The position numbers were made by a program, and so were the translations under genes. 44,037 nt of DNA from positions 1-44,037 of the forward strand of contig PKCN01000146.1 in NCBI GenBank assembly GCA_002862205.1, read 5' to 3'. Position 1 is the stretch's first letter; each line of letters begins with the position of its first letter. The notes under the pieces are model-generated. The model was given only the letters and a program-made list of their open reading frames with translations, was not told the origin of the DNA and did not search any database. The stretch is from Planctomycetaceae bacterium (GTDB lineage: Bacteria; Planctomycetota; Planctomycetia; Pirellulales; Pirellulaceae). This document shows positions 9,181-18,893 of this stretch, one piece after another.

Positions 9181-12100
9181 ATGCCCCAGCGCAAACAACT
9201 CATCACCTTGGTTTGCCTGCTCGCTGTCTGTTTCAGCAACCATCTGGCGGAGGCTCAAACGGAACTGGACGAACTGAGCAAACAAGCATCACGACTTGAG
9301 GCCGAACTCGGTAAATACAATGACGCGACACCGGAAGCAGCCGATGTCATGATCCAACTGACGGACCTGTACCACAGTGACGCAAGGCTGTTTGGCTTGG
9401 TGCGGATCGGGAATCGCTTCATTTCGACACATCCCAAAGATCCTCGTCACAAGGCGGTGATGCTAAAAACCATCGATGGCCTTCAAGCACTCAGTCGTAA
9501 TGCTGACCTGATTGTTGCCTGCCGGCAGTTCGTGACCCAATACCCAAATGCTGTGCAATGCGCTGCAATCGAACAGAGACTGGCAGACACTTTATCGCGG
9601 GCACGTGATTCCAAAGCAACATCCGCGGCCTACCACGCGATCTGGAAACGTCTGGGCAATAGCGACACTGGTCGTGCCGCAGCCGTACGAGCCATCCGCT
9701 ACTACAACATTTCAGGCAACAATCATGTTGCCTTAGGCGCGCAGCTCGCCGAAGACGTGATGGACGCCAACCGTGACCGCTTTGCAGCGAATCTCGGAAT
9801 CTACAGTGTCACCGCTTGGAGCAAGTCGGGAAACCATGCCCAATCCAACCGTGCAGCCGCCAAGCTGTTGCGGAACTCAGCATTGAAATCACCCGAGCGA
9901 CGCCGGGACATTCATCTTCAAATGGCCGAGAATTACAGTCGACTGGGGCAACACAGCAGCAGTTCCAAAAGCTATGCCGAGGCACGTAAGATTCGCGATG
10001 ACCAGCCGATTCATAGCAAACAACTCGATCAGTTGAATTCCGGAAAAGCCACCGCGAGAGAGATTGAGCCGGTGGCAAGGGACTACGCGTCCAAGCACCC
10101 AGCGCGAGAGGACCGTTACCGGGGTTTGATGATGTTGGTTCAGGCCCATCTTCGCGAGAATAACGCAAATGCCGCAAAGGCGTTGCTCAGAAATGTGCTG
10201 GGCCTCGACGCATTGACCAACAACGCAGCTCAGGTGTTTGTTGAGACCAACGGCAGTGAGCCCGCCCAATTGGCCGACTCCGAACGTGTCCTGCGTGACG
10301 CCATCAACAAGAACTCACGCCATGCGGCTTACCTCAGATACACGATTGCATTTGCTCTTTATCGTGATCGCATCAAAGACGTCGAGAAAACTCGAAGCAC
10401 GTTACGGGAGCTGATTGAACGCTCGCCATCTTCCGACGGTTACTGCCGCACCGCCATCACGTGGTTACTGGACAACGCCAAGGACACCAAGGAGTTCAAC
10501 GCCGATTTGACTCGGATCTTGAAAGTCAGGCAAGATCACCCGGAATTGCCGGCGATCACAGGCTTTCTGAATGACTGGCGGCAGTCGGCTCGCCGGGATT
10601 CCAAGCGTAAAGAACGCACAAAGCTGCTGGAATCCGGAATGGCTAGGGCTGATGCTGTGACAAAACTGGCAGCTCAACAGAGCTTCAATTACACCAAAAA
10701 GGAGTCACAGGTACGCGATGCATTACTCGCTGACAATCTTGTTGGCAAACTGAATGCGAATTTTGTGAACCGGCTCCTGAAAGCGCAAGGCTACTACTAC
10801 CGTCGATACGTCGCAAACAATCTCCGCAGCGCTTCGGCAACGTACTACGGCAAGTTGGCGAAACGCCTTCCCAAGGATTACGAGGCGGCCCGGCTGTGGC
10901 TTGAATCGGCGACGGATTACTCATCACCAGAAGTTGTAGCGGAAGCTGCCATTCACCTTCTCAGTTTCCCTCCACAAGACTCGACATCCGATATTTATCG
11001 CCGACTCATGATTGCGGCCGAGAAGAACAAAGACCCCGCCTTGGCCAACCGAGCCCTTGGTTGGATTCAAGCAAGCCAGCGATTTGGGACCCAGGACTCC
11101 TCCTACGCTTCCTACATTGGAGATCTACTGAACCAGATGGAACTGACAACAGAGGCCCAGTCTTACTGGACGACCCATGTCAGCGTTGATCCCAACAGCA
11201 GCGAATCCCGTGAATGTGCCGCACGTTTACTGCGCACCATGGAAGATTCAAAAAAACAGGCGTTTATCGAATCACTCCTCAATGAAGATAGCAACGTTCA
11301 AGGAAGATACTCAACGTGGCTTGCCGACCTGTATCTTCAAGAGGGTCAACTGGATCGATTCGCTGAGATTCTGAAAAGATCCAAGGCGGCCTACGACTCC
11401 AATCCGCTCAATGCCTGGGATCTTGATCTGGGCGTGGTGAACGGTTGGATCACATCCTGGCGTTCCAATGCGGAAGCATCCGCAGAAGATCGCGTCCGTA
11501 TTTATCAGATCATCGAGGGCCTGAATTACGGCACATCTTCTGCCATCGCCTCACTTGCGACGATGGAAGCACGACCGCCCGAAGCGTCCAAGATGCAACT
11601 TGTGCTTGCACACCAGAAGAACACCTTACCAGTTGATAACGACTGGAATGCATGGGATGCAATTTTTCCGTTCGCCCAATCAGCTTTGACCCGCCGAGAT
11701 TATCTTCAAGCCGCAACGATTGCATCAGGCATGTTGTCCAACTTGCCGCAGACGGATGAGCGACGCCTGAAATCTGCCCGTGACATTGTGACTCAGTGCT
11801 ACGCCAGAATGGGCAGCGTTGGACTGACCATTGATGAGGATAGTCCCATAGCGCCACTGCTTCAGGCCGCCCTTTACCTGCGACTTGGTGACGAGAAACT
11901 GGCCTTCACGACGTACGACGAACACAAAGCCCTGTTCAACGAGAACCGCAATCAGTTGCCGGTCGACCTGATCACATTTGTGTGCAAACAGCGAATTGCC
12001 GCTGGCGGAGACGACAATCACAATTTTGTCGAAGACGTGTTACGTGGCTGGTTGGTCGCAAATAGCGAGTCACTTCAAATTGACGATGACTCAAAAGCAA

Positions 12101-15100
12101 CAATCCAACTGCTGCTGGCAACGAACTACTACAAGGCCAGCCGATACGATGTGGCCCGAAGCGAGTTCACAACGACAATCAACCGCTACCCGGAATCACA
12201 GCAGGCGACCGAAGCCAAGTTCGGGATAGGCGAATCGTTCATGGCACAGAAGGTGTACGACCAAGCCGAACTGGTATTTGAGGAACTCGCCCGCAATCCA
12301 GAGATGGACATTGTCGTACGAGCTGAATTTCTGCGAGGTGTGCTTGCGTTTCGCCGTGGTGACAGCGACGACGCAAGAGACATCTTCCGCAGCGTGCTGG
12401 AAAGGGTTCCCAATGTCGGCCTGGCCAATCAAGCTCTCTTCAATCTTTCGGAAGTGTATGGGAGCGAGGAACGCTACATTGATCAACTGAATCTGCTGCG
12501 AACGGTGGGAAGGCTAGGCAGACGCAGCACACGGTTGCATGCTCCCGGCTTGCCGCTTTCCATTGTGGTTCACGATAGCGATTTAGGTATCAGTCGTGGA
12601 CACAACAAGATACCAGTCATCGTGACCACCCAGCCCGGCGGTGATACCGAACGGATCATGCTGACAAGCACCGGGGCTGGTCGCGGTCTATTCCGTGCTG
12701 ATGTAGAAACGCGTCTTGGTGATGCCCAGCCCAACGACAACATCCTGCAGCTGATCGGAAAAGACACCATCCAGTGCGATTACCCTGACGAGTTCAAAGC
12801 TGAGTTCAAAAGGGTACCTCTGTCGGATGTTGATATCCGGATATCCTCCAATGCCAAGTTTGAAGCATCCAGCAGTAAGATTGTCGATCAGGAGCAGGAG
12901 ACGTTCAGCCAGCGGATGGCCCGTGAAGCTGCTGAGGAAGCTGCCAACAGTGACCTTCGTGTTTCACAACAGCGACCTGAGAACCAGATCAAGCCTGGCA
13001 ACGATGTCTACCTCCGAGTGATTGACTACGACCGTGATTTGAGCCCTGAAAGAGACACGCTTCCGGTTAAAATGGTTGCCGATAGCGGCGACAATCTGCA
13101 AGTGCTGTTAACCGAGACCGAGCCGCACAGTGGTGTCTTTGAGGGGACAGCGGCGACCGCCGAGTTGCCTGCCGGTGCGCTGGCAAGTGATACGGCAATC
13201 AACCACAGCCCGCTCATGGCAATCGATCTTGATGAGACATCTTACTGGCTTGCCGAGCCTGACGGTGCCTCACCCAAAACGTTGACGGTGGACATGAAGG
13301 ACCTCCGAACTGTTGCCCGCGTGCGAATGTCGACCCCGGATGAAACCACCAGTGCGCCAGTTCATACGGAACTACGTGGAAGTCATGACGGGGAATTCTG
13401 GTTCCGCATCGGAGGGATCCCCGAACTTGAGGTCGCTGCGCCGCTTGCTGCCGAATACAACCAAATGCAACAACGCGTTTACAAGGGCAAACACTATGGA
13501 ATAACGCAGTGGTATCAGGCAGCAGACCTGGGCATGAATCGAAGTGCTGACGAGGCGCAACCGGTCAACACGCTGCAGTGGAGTCGGGAAGAAGAGTCCG
13601 CAAAGAAAAAGGAACCTTATGGTGTGATATGGTCCGGCAAGTTTGTTCAACATCGCAGTGGCGCGCTACGTATCGCCGTCAGAGGCTACACCACGGGACT
13701 TGCAATCAACGATGTGATGCATCTTCCCATTGCTACAGGAAACCAGAGCATTGACCTGTGGCTCGACAAAGGAACCCACAACCTGTCTATCTTTGCCGCC
13801 ACTGACAGCAGCAGCAAAGGAGTAGAAGCGACAATCGCACGAGCCAATTTGGACTCCGGACAACTTCGATTGGGTCCGTTCAACGAAGCTGACTTTGATC
13901 TTACAACTGCACCCCAACAAGAACTTGTCTCAGCCACGGCAGTGACAAAACCGATCACTCTGGGCCCGTTGATGGCGACGTTGGAAAAAACCAGCGAAAC
14001 ATTCGGTGCTGGCGTTGCAGAGGAAGAACCAAAGCTCGACAACTGGCAAACCGAAAAAGATGTCGCCAGCTGGAGTGTTGATGCCGCTGTGGCGGGTGTC
14101 TATGAAATCTGGCTCAACTGTGCCCACGCTGGTTCGGGAAGCCAAGCCAAGATTCAGGTTGGTGAACGCATCCTGTTATTTGATGTTCCCGACACGCGGG
14201 ATTGGAACAAGTATCAGAAAACGTTGGCAGGCAAGATCATTATCGACGAACCCGGTACGATCAATTTGAAAGTTTCGCCGCAGACCATCACGTCAGGGAA
14301 CCTGATGAATCTGCAAAACATCAGCCTTGAGCTGGCGAGCGGATCCTCGACCCTCGTCAACGGAACCCAATGGGATTTTCGCTTCCCACCGCAGGAACTG
14401 CGTTACGTACGCTTTGTATTCAATGAATTTGCGGGTGAGAGTGTCGCAGTCAACCACGTGGAAGTCGGCGGAACGAACCCAGCGGAACGATACATTCCCA
14501 CCAACGAGGATGTCCTTGCCCTTGCCACCAATGAAAAACTGGAAATCGCAGCCGGCGACACCGTGACGGCCAACTACACCGATGAATTTACCCAAAATGA
14601 ATCCGGAACCAGTCAGCTCCTGAATACCAAACTGACTGCAACCTACAACAACGCATCGATCCGTCCCATCACGTATGCCTTTGCCCGCAGCGGAGGCGGA
14701 CAGGTTCAGGAAACACGACTTGATTTGATGCGTGTTGATGCAGGTGACCGAATCATTGTTGAAATCACAGACTATGACGAGGACACAAGCCAGAATCAGG
14801 ACAAGATCGAGTTTGAAGTCTTTGTCAACGACGATGATCCCATTCGCCTTACCGCAACGGAAACAGATCCGTACTCGGGGATTTTTACCAAAGAAGTTGA
14901 CACCAGCGCTAGTGACGAAGACGGAAAATTCACTGTCGCTCCTGGCGATCGGGTTTACATCCGTTACTTTGATCAACAGAACACATTCCCGGGCCACTCC
15001 GTGCCACGCGAAGCAGTGGTTTATGTCTCAAAACCGACAGAAGCAAAACTCAACATTTTGCAAACTCGGACGCTTCCACGCAAAGAGGGCGACCTTCGCG

Positions 15101-16812
15101 CAGCAAGGGTACAAGTCAGCGAAGCCCCAGAGGATGAACAAGACAGCCTCGTTTCACTCAATGCTCCCCTGACGATCGAAATTCTTGACCCTGATCGGGC
15201 AAAGAATAGCGCCAGCACTGTCAAAGTCGCTGTGCTTACCACTGGAGGATCTGCAGTTGTCGTGGAGTGTCGAATTTCCAATGCTTATCAAGCAGGAAGT
15301 CGCGGGGATGTAAAGAATGCGTTAGAGCAGGGTCGCTTTGTTGGGCAGGTGATTTTGCAGCTCGGCGGAGAAGGTAGCCCACAACTGGTCCCACGAACTG
15401 TGACCATGCCCCGAAACCTGATCGGTGATGTCAAATCGATTGACCCTGATGCCGAAGACACACTTTCCGACATGGTCATTCGCGTGCTCAATCTGACGGG
15501 CAAGGATTCCATCACTGCCGCCTACAATGACAAGCAGCGTCCTGCCTCAGAAGCACAACGTCTCACCGACACAGCCCGACTGGTCTCTGACGGGACGCTG
15601 ACCATCACGGATCGTGAGTATCTTGCCCCTGTTGAATCGCTACATGTTGGCGAGAAGATTTACTTCTCAGTCACCGATCCTGATCAAGACACCAGCGACG
15701 AACGGGATTCACTGACCCTTCAAGTCACCACGGCACTTGGAGACCGCGAGACGGTGCAGTTATTCGAAACGCTGTCCCATAGCGGCATTTTCACCGGCTC
15801 GTTCCTCCTCAAGGCTACGCAGGAACCGATCCCTGGCAACCTTGACTCACAGGATCCAGCGATCGAATGCTACTTTGGGGACACCATCACCGCGAGCTAC
15901 ATCGATCAATCAGCGGCCAGTCAGGTGGAGACACTGGAGGTGACCCAAGAGATACCTGTCGTGATCGGCACCGACGGTCTGGTGACGGCGTTCACAAAGA
16001 CGTTCAATGACGAAAAACTTGCGGTTGAGACCAAATTCCGGATCGCTGAGAGCTATTTCGAATTATTCAAGAGCCACAAGCAACTGGAGCGAAGCGAAGA
16101 ACAGGAACAGGACTTGCAGGCCGGACGTCGCGTCCTGAGAGAAGTGATGGAAGACTATCCGGATCCCAAGTACGCCCCACGAATCTCTTACCTGTTGGGC
16201 CAATTCGCGCAGGAACTGGAAGATTGGAACGAAGCGATCCGTTCGTACGAATTGATCATTCGTCGTTTTCCGGATCATACTCTTGCCGCCGACGCTCGTT
16301 ATAAACTTGCCCAATCCTACGAAGAGGCAGGAGAATTCGATGATGCACTGGAAGCCTATGTGACTCTCGCTGCCACGCACCCCAAGAGCCCGCTGATCGC
16401 GAGTGTCATGATCCGAATTTCGGATTACTTCTATCGGAACGAAGACTTTGAGGTCGCCGCCCAAGTGGGGGAAAAATTCGGCGAGCGTTTTCAGGGACAC
16501 GACCATGCTTCGAAAATGGCGTTTCGCGTAGGACAGTGTTACTACAAAACAGAAGACTACAAACAGGCAGGAACCTCATTTGATGATTTCGCCAAACAGT
16601 TTCCCGAGGACGAACTCGGAGCAGACTCGCTATTTTGGTCCGGTGAGGCGTACCGTCTGGGCAACAATAATCGCGAAGCATTCCGCAGATACAATCGCTG
16701 TCGCTGGGACTACCCAGAGAGTGAAGCAGCAAAGTATGCCCGCGGTCGATTGGCATTGCCCGAGATGCTGCAACAATTCGAAGCGGAAGCAAACAGCATC
16801 GACAACGAATAG
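9181..16812 (+). CDS. Giant (~2543 aa) secreted TPR/beta-repeat/discoidin/PA14/CBM-like protein
   Basis: I placed the start at ATG 9181 because it gives a clean signal peptide (MPQRKQLITLVCLLAVCF..., cleavage near AEA-Q). The frame is open from 9031. Approximate order by residue: long helical TPR region (26-1115); beta-repeat 1 (1122-1220); beta-repeat 2 (1274-1335); discoidin/F5-8C-like segment (1340-1415); PA14-like segment with VIWSGKFVQHRSGALRIAV (1435-1560); CBM6-like segment with AAVAGVYEIWLNCAHAG (1620-1722); a second discoidin-like strand set ending in VAVNHVEVGG (1730-1765); beta-repeats 3-5 (about 1855, 1995 and 2160, with DYDEDTSQNQD, DPDRAKNSAS and DPDQDTSDERD); then C-terminal TPRs (2269-2543). 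Repeats end with 'GDxIxAxYxDQ' motifs. The Asp-rich loops could bind calcium (inference). Carbohydrate-binding-like inserts suggest contact with polysaccharide. It lies between a small homologue and the TolQ/TolR genes. No catalytic motif was seen. Confidence 0.85.
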   Translation: MPQRKQLITLVCLLAVCFSNHLAEAQTELDELSKQASRLEAELGKYNDATPEAADVMIQLTDLYHSDARLFGLVRIGNRFISTHPKDPRHKAVMLKTIDGLQALSRNADLIVACRQFVTQYPNAVQCAAIEQRLADTLSRARDSKATSAAYHAIWKRLGNSDTGRAAAVRAIRYYNISGNNHVALGAQLAEDVMDANRDRFAANLGIYSVTAWSKSGNHAQSNRAAAKLLRNSALKSPERRRDIHLQMAENYSRLGQHSSSSKSYAEARKIRDDQPIHSKQLDQLNSGKATAREIEPVARDYASKHPAREDRYRGLMMLVQAHLRENNANAAKALLRNVLGLDALTNNAAQVFVETNGSEPAQLADSERVLRDAINKNSRHAAYLRYTIAFALYRDRIKDVEKTRSTLRELIERSPSSDGYCRTAITWLLDNAKDTKEFNADLTRILKVRQDHPELPAITGFLNDWRQSARRDSKRKERTKLLESGMARADAVTKLAAQQSFNYTKKESQVRDALLADNLVGKLNANFVNRLLKAQGYYYRRYVANNLRSASATYYGKLAKRLPKDYEAARLWLESATDYSSPEVVAEAAIHLLSFPPQDSTSDIYRRLMIAAEKNKDPALANRALGWIQASQRFGTQDSSYASYIGDLLNQMELTTEAQSYWTTHVSVDPNSSESRECAARLLRTMEDSKKQAFIESLLNEDSNVQGRYSTWLADLYLQEGQLDRFAEILKRSKAAYDSNPLNAWDLDLGVVNGWITSWRSNAEASAEDRVRIYQIIEGLNYGTSSAIASLATMEARPPEASKMQLVLAHQKNTLPVDNDWNAWDAIFPFAQSALTRRDYLQAATIASGMLSNLPQTDERRLKSARDIVTQCYARMGSVGLTIDEDSPIAPLLQAALYLRLGDEKLAFTTYDEHKALFNENRNQLPVDLITFVCKQRIAAGGDDNHNFVEDVLRGWLVANSESLQIDDDSKATIQLLLATNYYKASRYDVARSEFTTTINRYPESQQATEAKFGIGESFMAQKVYDQAELVFEELARNPEMDIVVRAEFLRGVLAFRRGDSDDARDIFRSVLERVPNVGLANQALFNLSEVYGSEERYIDQLNLLRTVGRLGRRSTRLHAPGLPLSIVVHDSDLGISRGHNKIPVIVTTQPGGDTERIMLTSTGAGRGLFRADVETRLGDAQPNDNILQLIGKDTIQCDYPDEFKAEFKRVPLSDVDIRISSNAKFEASSSKIVDQEQETFSQRMAREAAEEAANSDLRVSQQRPENQIKPGNDVYLRVIDYDRDLSPERDTLPVKMVADSGDNLQVLLTETEPHSGVFEGTAATAELPAGALASDTAINHSPLMAIDLDETSYWLAEPDGASPKTLTVDMKDLRTVARVRMSTPDETTSAPVHTELRGSHDGEFWFRIGGIPELEVAAPLAAEYNQMQQRVYKGKHYGITQWYQAADLGMNRSADEAQPVNTLQWSREEESAKKKEPYGVIWSGKFVQHRSGALRIAVRGYTTGLAINDVMHLPIATGNQSIDLWLDKGTHNLSIFAATDSSSKGVEATIARANLDSGQLRLGPFNEADFDLTTAPQQELVSATAVTKPITLGPLMATLEKTSETFGAGVAEEEPKLDNWQTEKDVASWSVDAAVAGVYEIWLNCAHAGSGSQAKIQVGERILLFDVPDTRDWNKYQKTLAGKIIIDEPGTINLKVSPQTITSGNLMNLQNISLELASGSSTLVNGTQWDFRFPPQELRYVRFVFNEFAGESVAVNHVEVGGTNPAERYIPTNEDVLALATNEKLEIAAGDTVTANYTDEFTQNESGTSQLLNTKLTATYNNASIRPITYAFARSGGGQVQETRLDLMRVDAGDRIIVEITDYDEDTSQNQDKIEFEVFVNDDDPIRLTATETDPYSGIFTKEVDTSASDEDGKFTVAPGDRVYIRYFDQQNTFPGHSVPREAVVYVSKPTEAKLNILQTRTLPRKEGDLRAARVQVSEAPEDEQDSLVSLNAPLTIEILDPDRAKNSASTVKVAVLTTGGSAVVVECRISNAYQAGSRGDVKNALEQGRFVGQVILQLGGEGSPQLVPRTVTMPRNLIGDVKSIDPDAEDTLSDMVIRVLNLTGKDSITAAYNDKQRPASEAQRLTDTARLVSDGTLTITDREYLAPVESLHVGEKIYFSVTDPDQDTSDERDSLTLQVTTALGDRETVQLFETLSHSGIFTGSFLLKATQEPIPGNLDSQDPAIECYFGDTITASYIDQSAASQVETLEVTQEIPVVIGTDGLVTAFTKTFNDEKLAVETKFRIAESYFELFKSHKQLERSEEQEQDLQAGRRVLREVMEDYPDPKYAPRISYLLGQFAQELEDWNEAIRSYELIIRRFPDHTLAADARYKLAQSYEEAGEFDDALEAYVTLAATHPKSPLIASVMIRISDYFYRNEDFEVAAQVGEKFGERFQGHDHASKMAFRVGQCYYKTEDYKQAGTSFDDFAKQFPEDELGADSLFWSGEAYRLGNNNREAFRRYNRCRWDYPESEAAKYARGRLALPEMLQQFEAEANSIDNE

Positions 16813-16854
16813 GCGAATGTAGCACCCACCGACGATTTGCGGCTTGGCTCGATT

Positions 16855-16918
16855 TTCCATCACTCTGGCTTTCAATCACTCTGGCTTTCCATCACCTTGG
16901 CAGTTCATCACCTTGGCT
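16855..16918. repeat. 16-bp intergenic tandem repeat, 4 imperfect copies
   Basis: Units TTCCATCACTCTGGCT, TTCAATCACTCTGGCT, TTCCATCACCTTGGCA and GTTCATCACCTTGGCT follow one another. The array fills most of the 159-bp gap between the giant TPR gene and the TolQ-like gene. It sits about 50 bases upstream of the tolQ-like start, so an effect on transcription is possible but not shown. Confidence 0.9.
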
Positions 16919-16971
16919 TTTCACCTCCCTCTGCGAACGCATCCTCTTAAAACAATACGATCAGTTGCACC

Positions 16972-18045
16972 ATGACGCAGTCCCGCCCCAAGCCCCATCT
17001 TCCGAACGTTCGTATTTTTTTGCTGGCGTCTGCAGTCGCCATGATGACACTGGTTGCCATCGGCATCCTGCCACTCAATGCGATCTCCAATCAGCTAAAC
17101 GCCCAAAACGTGCCGGAGGCGGCTAACCAGGACGCATCGACGACTGGCTCCACCTCGACAGATACGGCTGACACGCAGAACAACGGTGGACGGAATGCAA
17201 GCGGTGAGTCCAGCGAAGCCCCAGCGACTTCCGATCAAGAATCGTCCCAAAACGGGCAAGCCACCGAGGACGATTCGAGCCCGGATTCGGCGACAGCGAC
17301 GGACAATGTGTCCGGGTCCGATGACGAGTCATTGCTGGCCAACTTTTTCCATACTCCCCCCGTGGGATATTTGATCCAGGGTGGTCTTTTCATGTGGCCT
17401 ATCTTGCTGATGGGCATCATCGGCGCGGGCGTGATCATTGAGCGTTACCGAAGCCTCAACATGCTCTCAGGCGATTCGAAACAATTGCGCACGGACGTCC
17501 AAACTCTACTCGAAACCAATCAGATCAAACAGGCATTTGAGCTCTGTAATTCGCAGCAGGGTCCAGTACCAGCGATTCTGGCAACCGGCCTGCGTAAGTA
17601 CCTTGTCTTGCAGACGCTTGATTATGAACCAGCCAAGATCGAGGAGCAGGTTGTAAAATCGATGGACGACTACAGCGTTCACATTGTGGCCGCATTGGAA
17701 CGTCACCTTCCGATCCTGGCGACGATTTCAAGTGCGGCTCCGATGCTCGGCTTCCTCGGGACGGTGCAAGGGATGATTGTCGCATTTGATGACATTGTGG
17801 CCAAAATGGGAGAAACGAACATCGTGGAAGCTGCGGCAGTCGGCATCAAAGTTTCGTTGATGACCACCTGTTTTGGACTGATCGTCGGCATTCCTGCGTT
17901 CGTTGCCTTCAATTACTTCACCGGCCTGATCAACCGTTTCGTCCTCGACGTAGAAGAATCTGCCACTGAGATGATTGAGGCTGTCACTTTGCAAACGGCA
18001 ATCAGCAGCGCCGACAGTCGACCAGAAGGAGACTCGGCACCGTGA
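16972..18045 (+). CDS. TolQ/ExbB/MotA-family proton channel with long N-terminal extension
   Basis: A 357-residue protein. Residues 14-37 form a signal-like hydrophobic segment. Residues about 45-125 are a Ser/Thr/Asp/Asn-rich low-complexity stretch, expected to be periplasmic. The canonical family core follows: first core TM about 133-155 (GGLFMWPILLMGIIGAG), a cytoplasmic loop with ERYRSL, second TM with APMLGFLGTVQGMI (about 255), and third TM with LMTTCFGLIVGIPAFVAFNY (about 295). The TT and G-T-V-x-G-M signatures are those of the proton-conducting ExbB/TolQ pentamer. The stop overlaps the GTG of the first TolR gene (GTGA), so the two are translationally coupled. The extension makes it longer than classical TolQ (about 230 aa); such extended forms are known in planctomycetes. 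Confidence 0.93.
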   Translation: MTQSRPKPHLPNVRIFLLASAVAMMTLVAIGILPLNAISNQLNAQNVPEAANQDASTTGSTSTDTADTQNNGGRNASGESSEAPATSDQESSQNGQATEDDSSPDSATATDNVSGSDDESLLANFFHTPPVGYLIQGGLFMWPILLMGIIGAGVIIERYRSLNMLSGDSKQLRTDVQTLLETNQIKQAFELCNSQQGPVPAILATGLRKYLVLQTLDYEPAKIEEQVVKSMDDYSVHIVAALERHLPILATISSAAPMLGFLGTVQGMIVAFDDIVAKMGETNIVEAAAVGIKVSLMTTCFGLIVGIPAFVAFNYFTGLINRFVLDVEESATEMIEAVTLQTAISSADSRPEGDSAP

Positions 18046-18473
18046 AAGTCAGGCGTAAGTGCAAGCTGCTGGTTGAGCCTCCCAGTAGCGCAACCGGTGA
18101 CATCGCGTTCAACCTGATCGTGTTCTTTCTTGTATGCGCCTCGATTCAGCCCGATAGCGGACGCCCTCAGGAAATACCAAGAAGCGAGGAAGATCAGGAG
18201 CAGAAGGAGGAGGTTGAAAATATTGAAATCGCGTTGACCGGCAATTTGAACGCCGTTTCGCTCAACGGTGATACGGTGAGAACCTCAGAATTGGGTTCGC
18301 GTCTCACCAACTTGCTGAAATCCAAGACAAGACCTCAAGACAAGATTGTGATTGTGAAAAGCAAGACAGACACCCCTTATCACCATTGGATCGACGTGAC
18401 CACCGAAATAGAGCAGTCGGGTGGACAGATTACGATTCAGCGTGAAGAACAACAAACCATTCAAGTTCAGTAA
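18042..18473 (+). CDS. TolR/ExbD-family protein, copy 1
   Basis: A 143-residue protein starting at a GTG that overlaps the preceding stop; GGAG lies about 10 bases upstream. Short basic cytoplasmic N-terminus, then one TM (about 19-35, GDIAFNLIVFFLVCAS). D20 at the start of the TM occupies the position of the proton-binding Asp of ExbD/TolR. An acidic linker (EDQEQKEEVENIE) leads to the compact periplasmic domain with VSLNGD and DKIVIVKSKTDTPY. The conserved Asp indicates an energised stator partner for the TolQ-like channel, not a degenerate copy. A second TolR gene follows 13 bases downstream. Confidence 0.92.
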   Translation: MKVRRKCKLLVEPPSSATGDIAFNLIVFFLVCASIQPDSGRPQEIPRSEEDQEQKEEVENIEIALTGNLNAVSLNGDTVRTSELGSRLTNLLKSKTRPQDKIVIVKSKTDTPYHHWIDVTTEIEQSGGQITIQREEQQTIQVQ

Positions 18474-18486
18474 AAAACCGACGTCA

Positions 18487-18891
18487 ATGAAGATAAGCCG
18501 CCGCCCACTCGCCGCTACAGTGCCCAGCATGGCAATGGGTGACATCGCGTTCAATCTGTTGATCTTCTTCGTCATTTTGGCGAAGGCGACCGATGATAGC
18601 CACTTGCAGTGGGATCCAGCCGATACGGCCGACGTGACCAGTGCCGGGGCGGCGAAAGTGAGCATCGTGATTGACGCCGAAAGCAAGTACTACTTGAATG
18701 GGCAGCAGGTTGGCATTGCCCAGCTGGCACCGCAGATAGAACAGGTGTTAGGCAACGCCACAGGGGATGACCGGCGTGTTCTGTTGAAAGTACATCGAAC
18801 TGCGACCGCAAATCATTTTGAACCGATCATCGAGGCCGTCAGCGAAGCCGGTGGCACCATCATGCACGTACTCGAAGAAAAGAGAAATTGA
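18487..18891 (+). CDS. TolR/ExbD-family protein, copy 2
   Basis: A 134-residue protein from ATG 18487, 13 bases after the previous stop. An upstream GTG at 18421 would overlap the previous gene and add a basic tail, so it is less likely. One TM at about 18-34 (GDIAFNLLIFFVILAK), with D19 at the proton-binding position. The periplasmic domain contains VIDAESKYYLNGQQV and RVLLKVHRTA. The two copies share the GDIAFNL core but have quite different periplasmic domains, so they are distinct subunits and not a recent duplication. A TolQ with two different TolR proteins recalls the Myxococcus AglR/AglQ/AglS motor (established for that system; analogy only here). Confidence 0.92.
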   Translation: MKISRRPLAATVPSMAMGDIAFNLLIFFVILAKATDDSHLQWDPADTADVTSAGAAKVSIVIDAESKYYLNGQQVGIAQLAPQIEQVLGNATGDDRRVLLKVHRTATANHFEPIIEAVSEAGGTIMHVLEEKRN

Positions 18892-18893
18892 AT

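Noticed and set aside
14293-14997. 234-residue minus-strand frame opposite the giant TPR/beta gene
   Set aside because: Shadow of a continuous, domain-bearing plus-strand gene.
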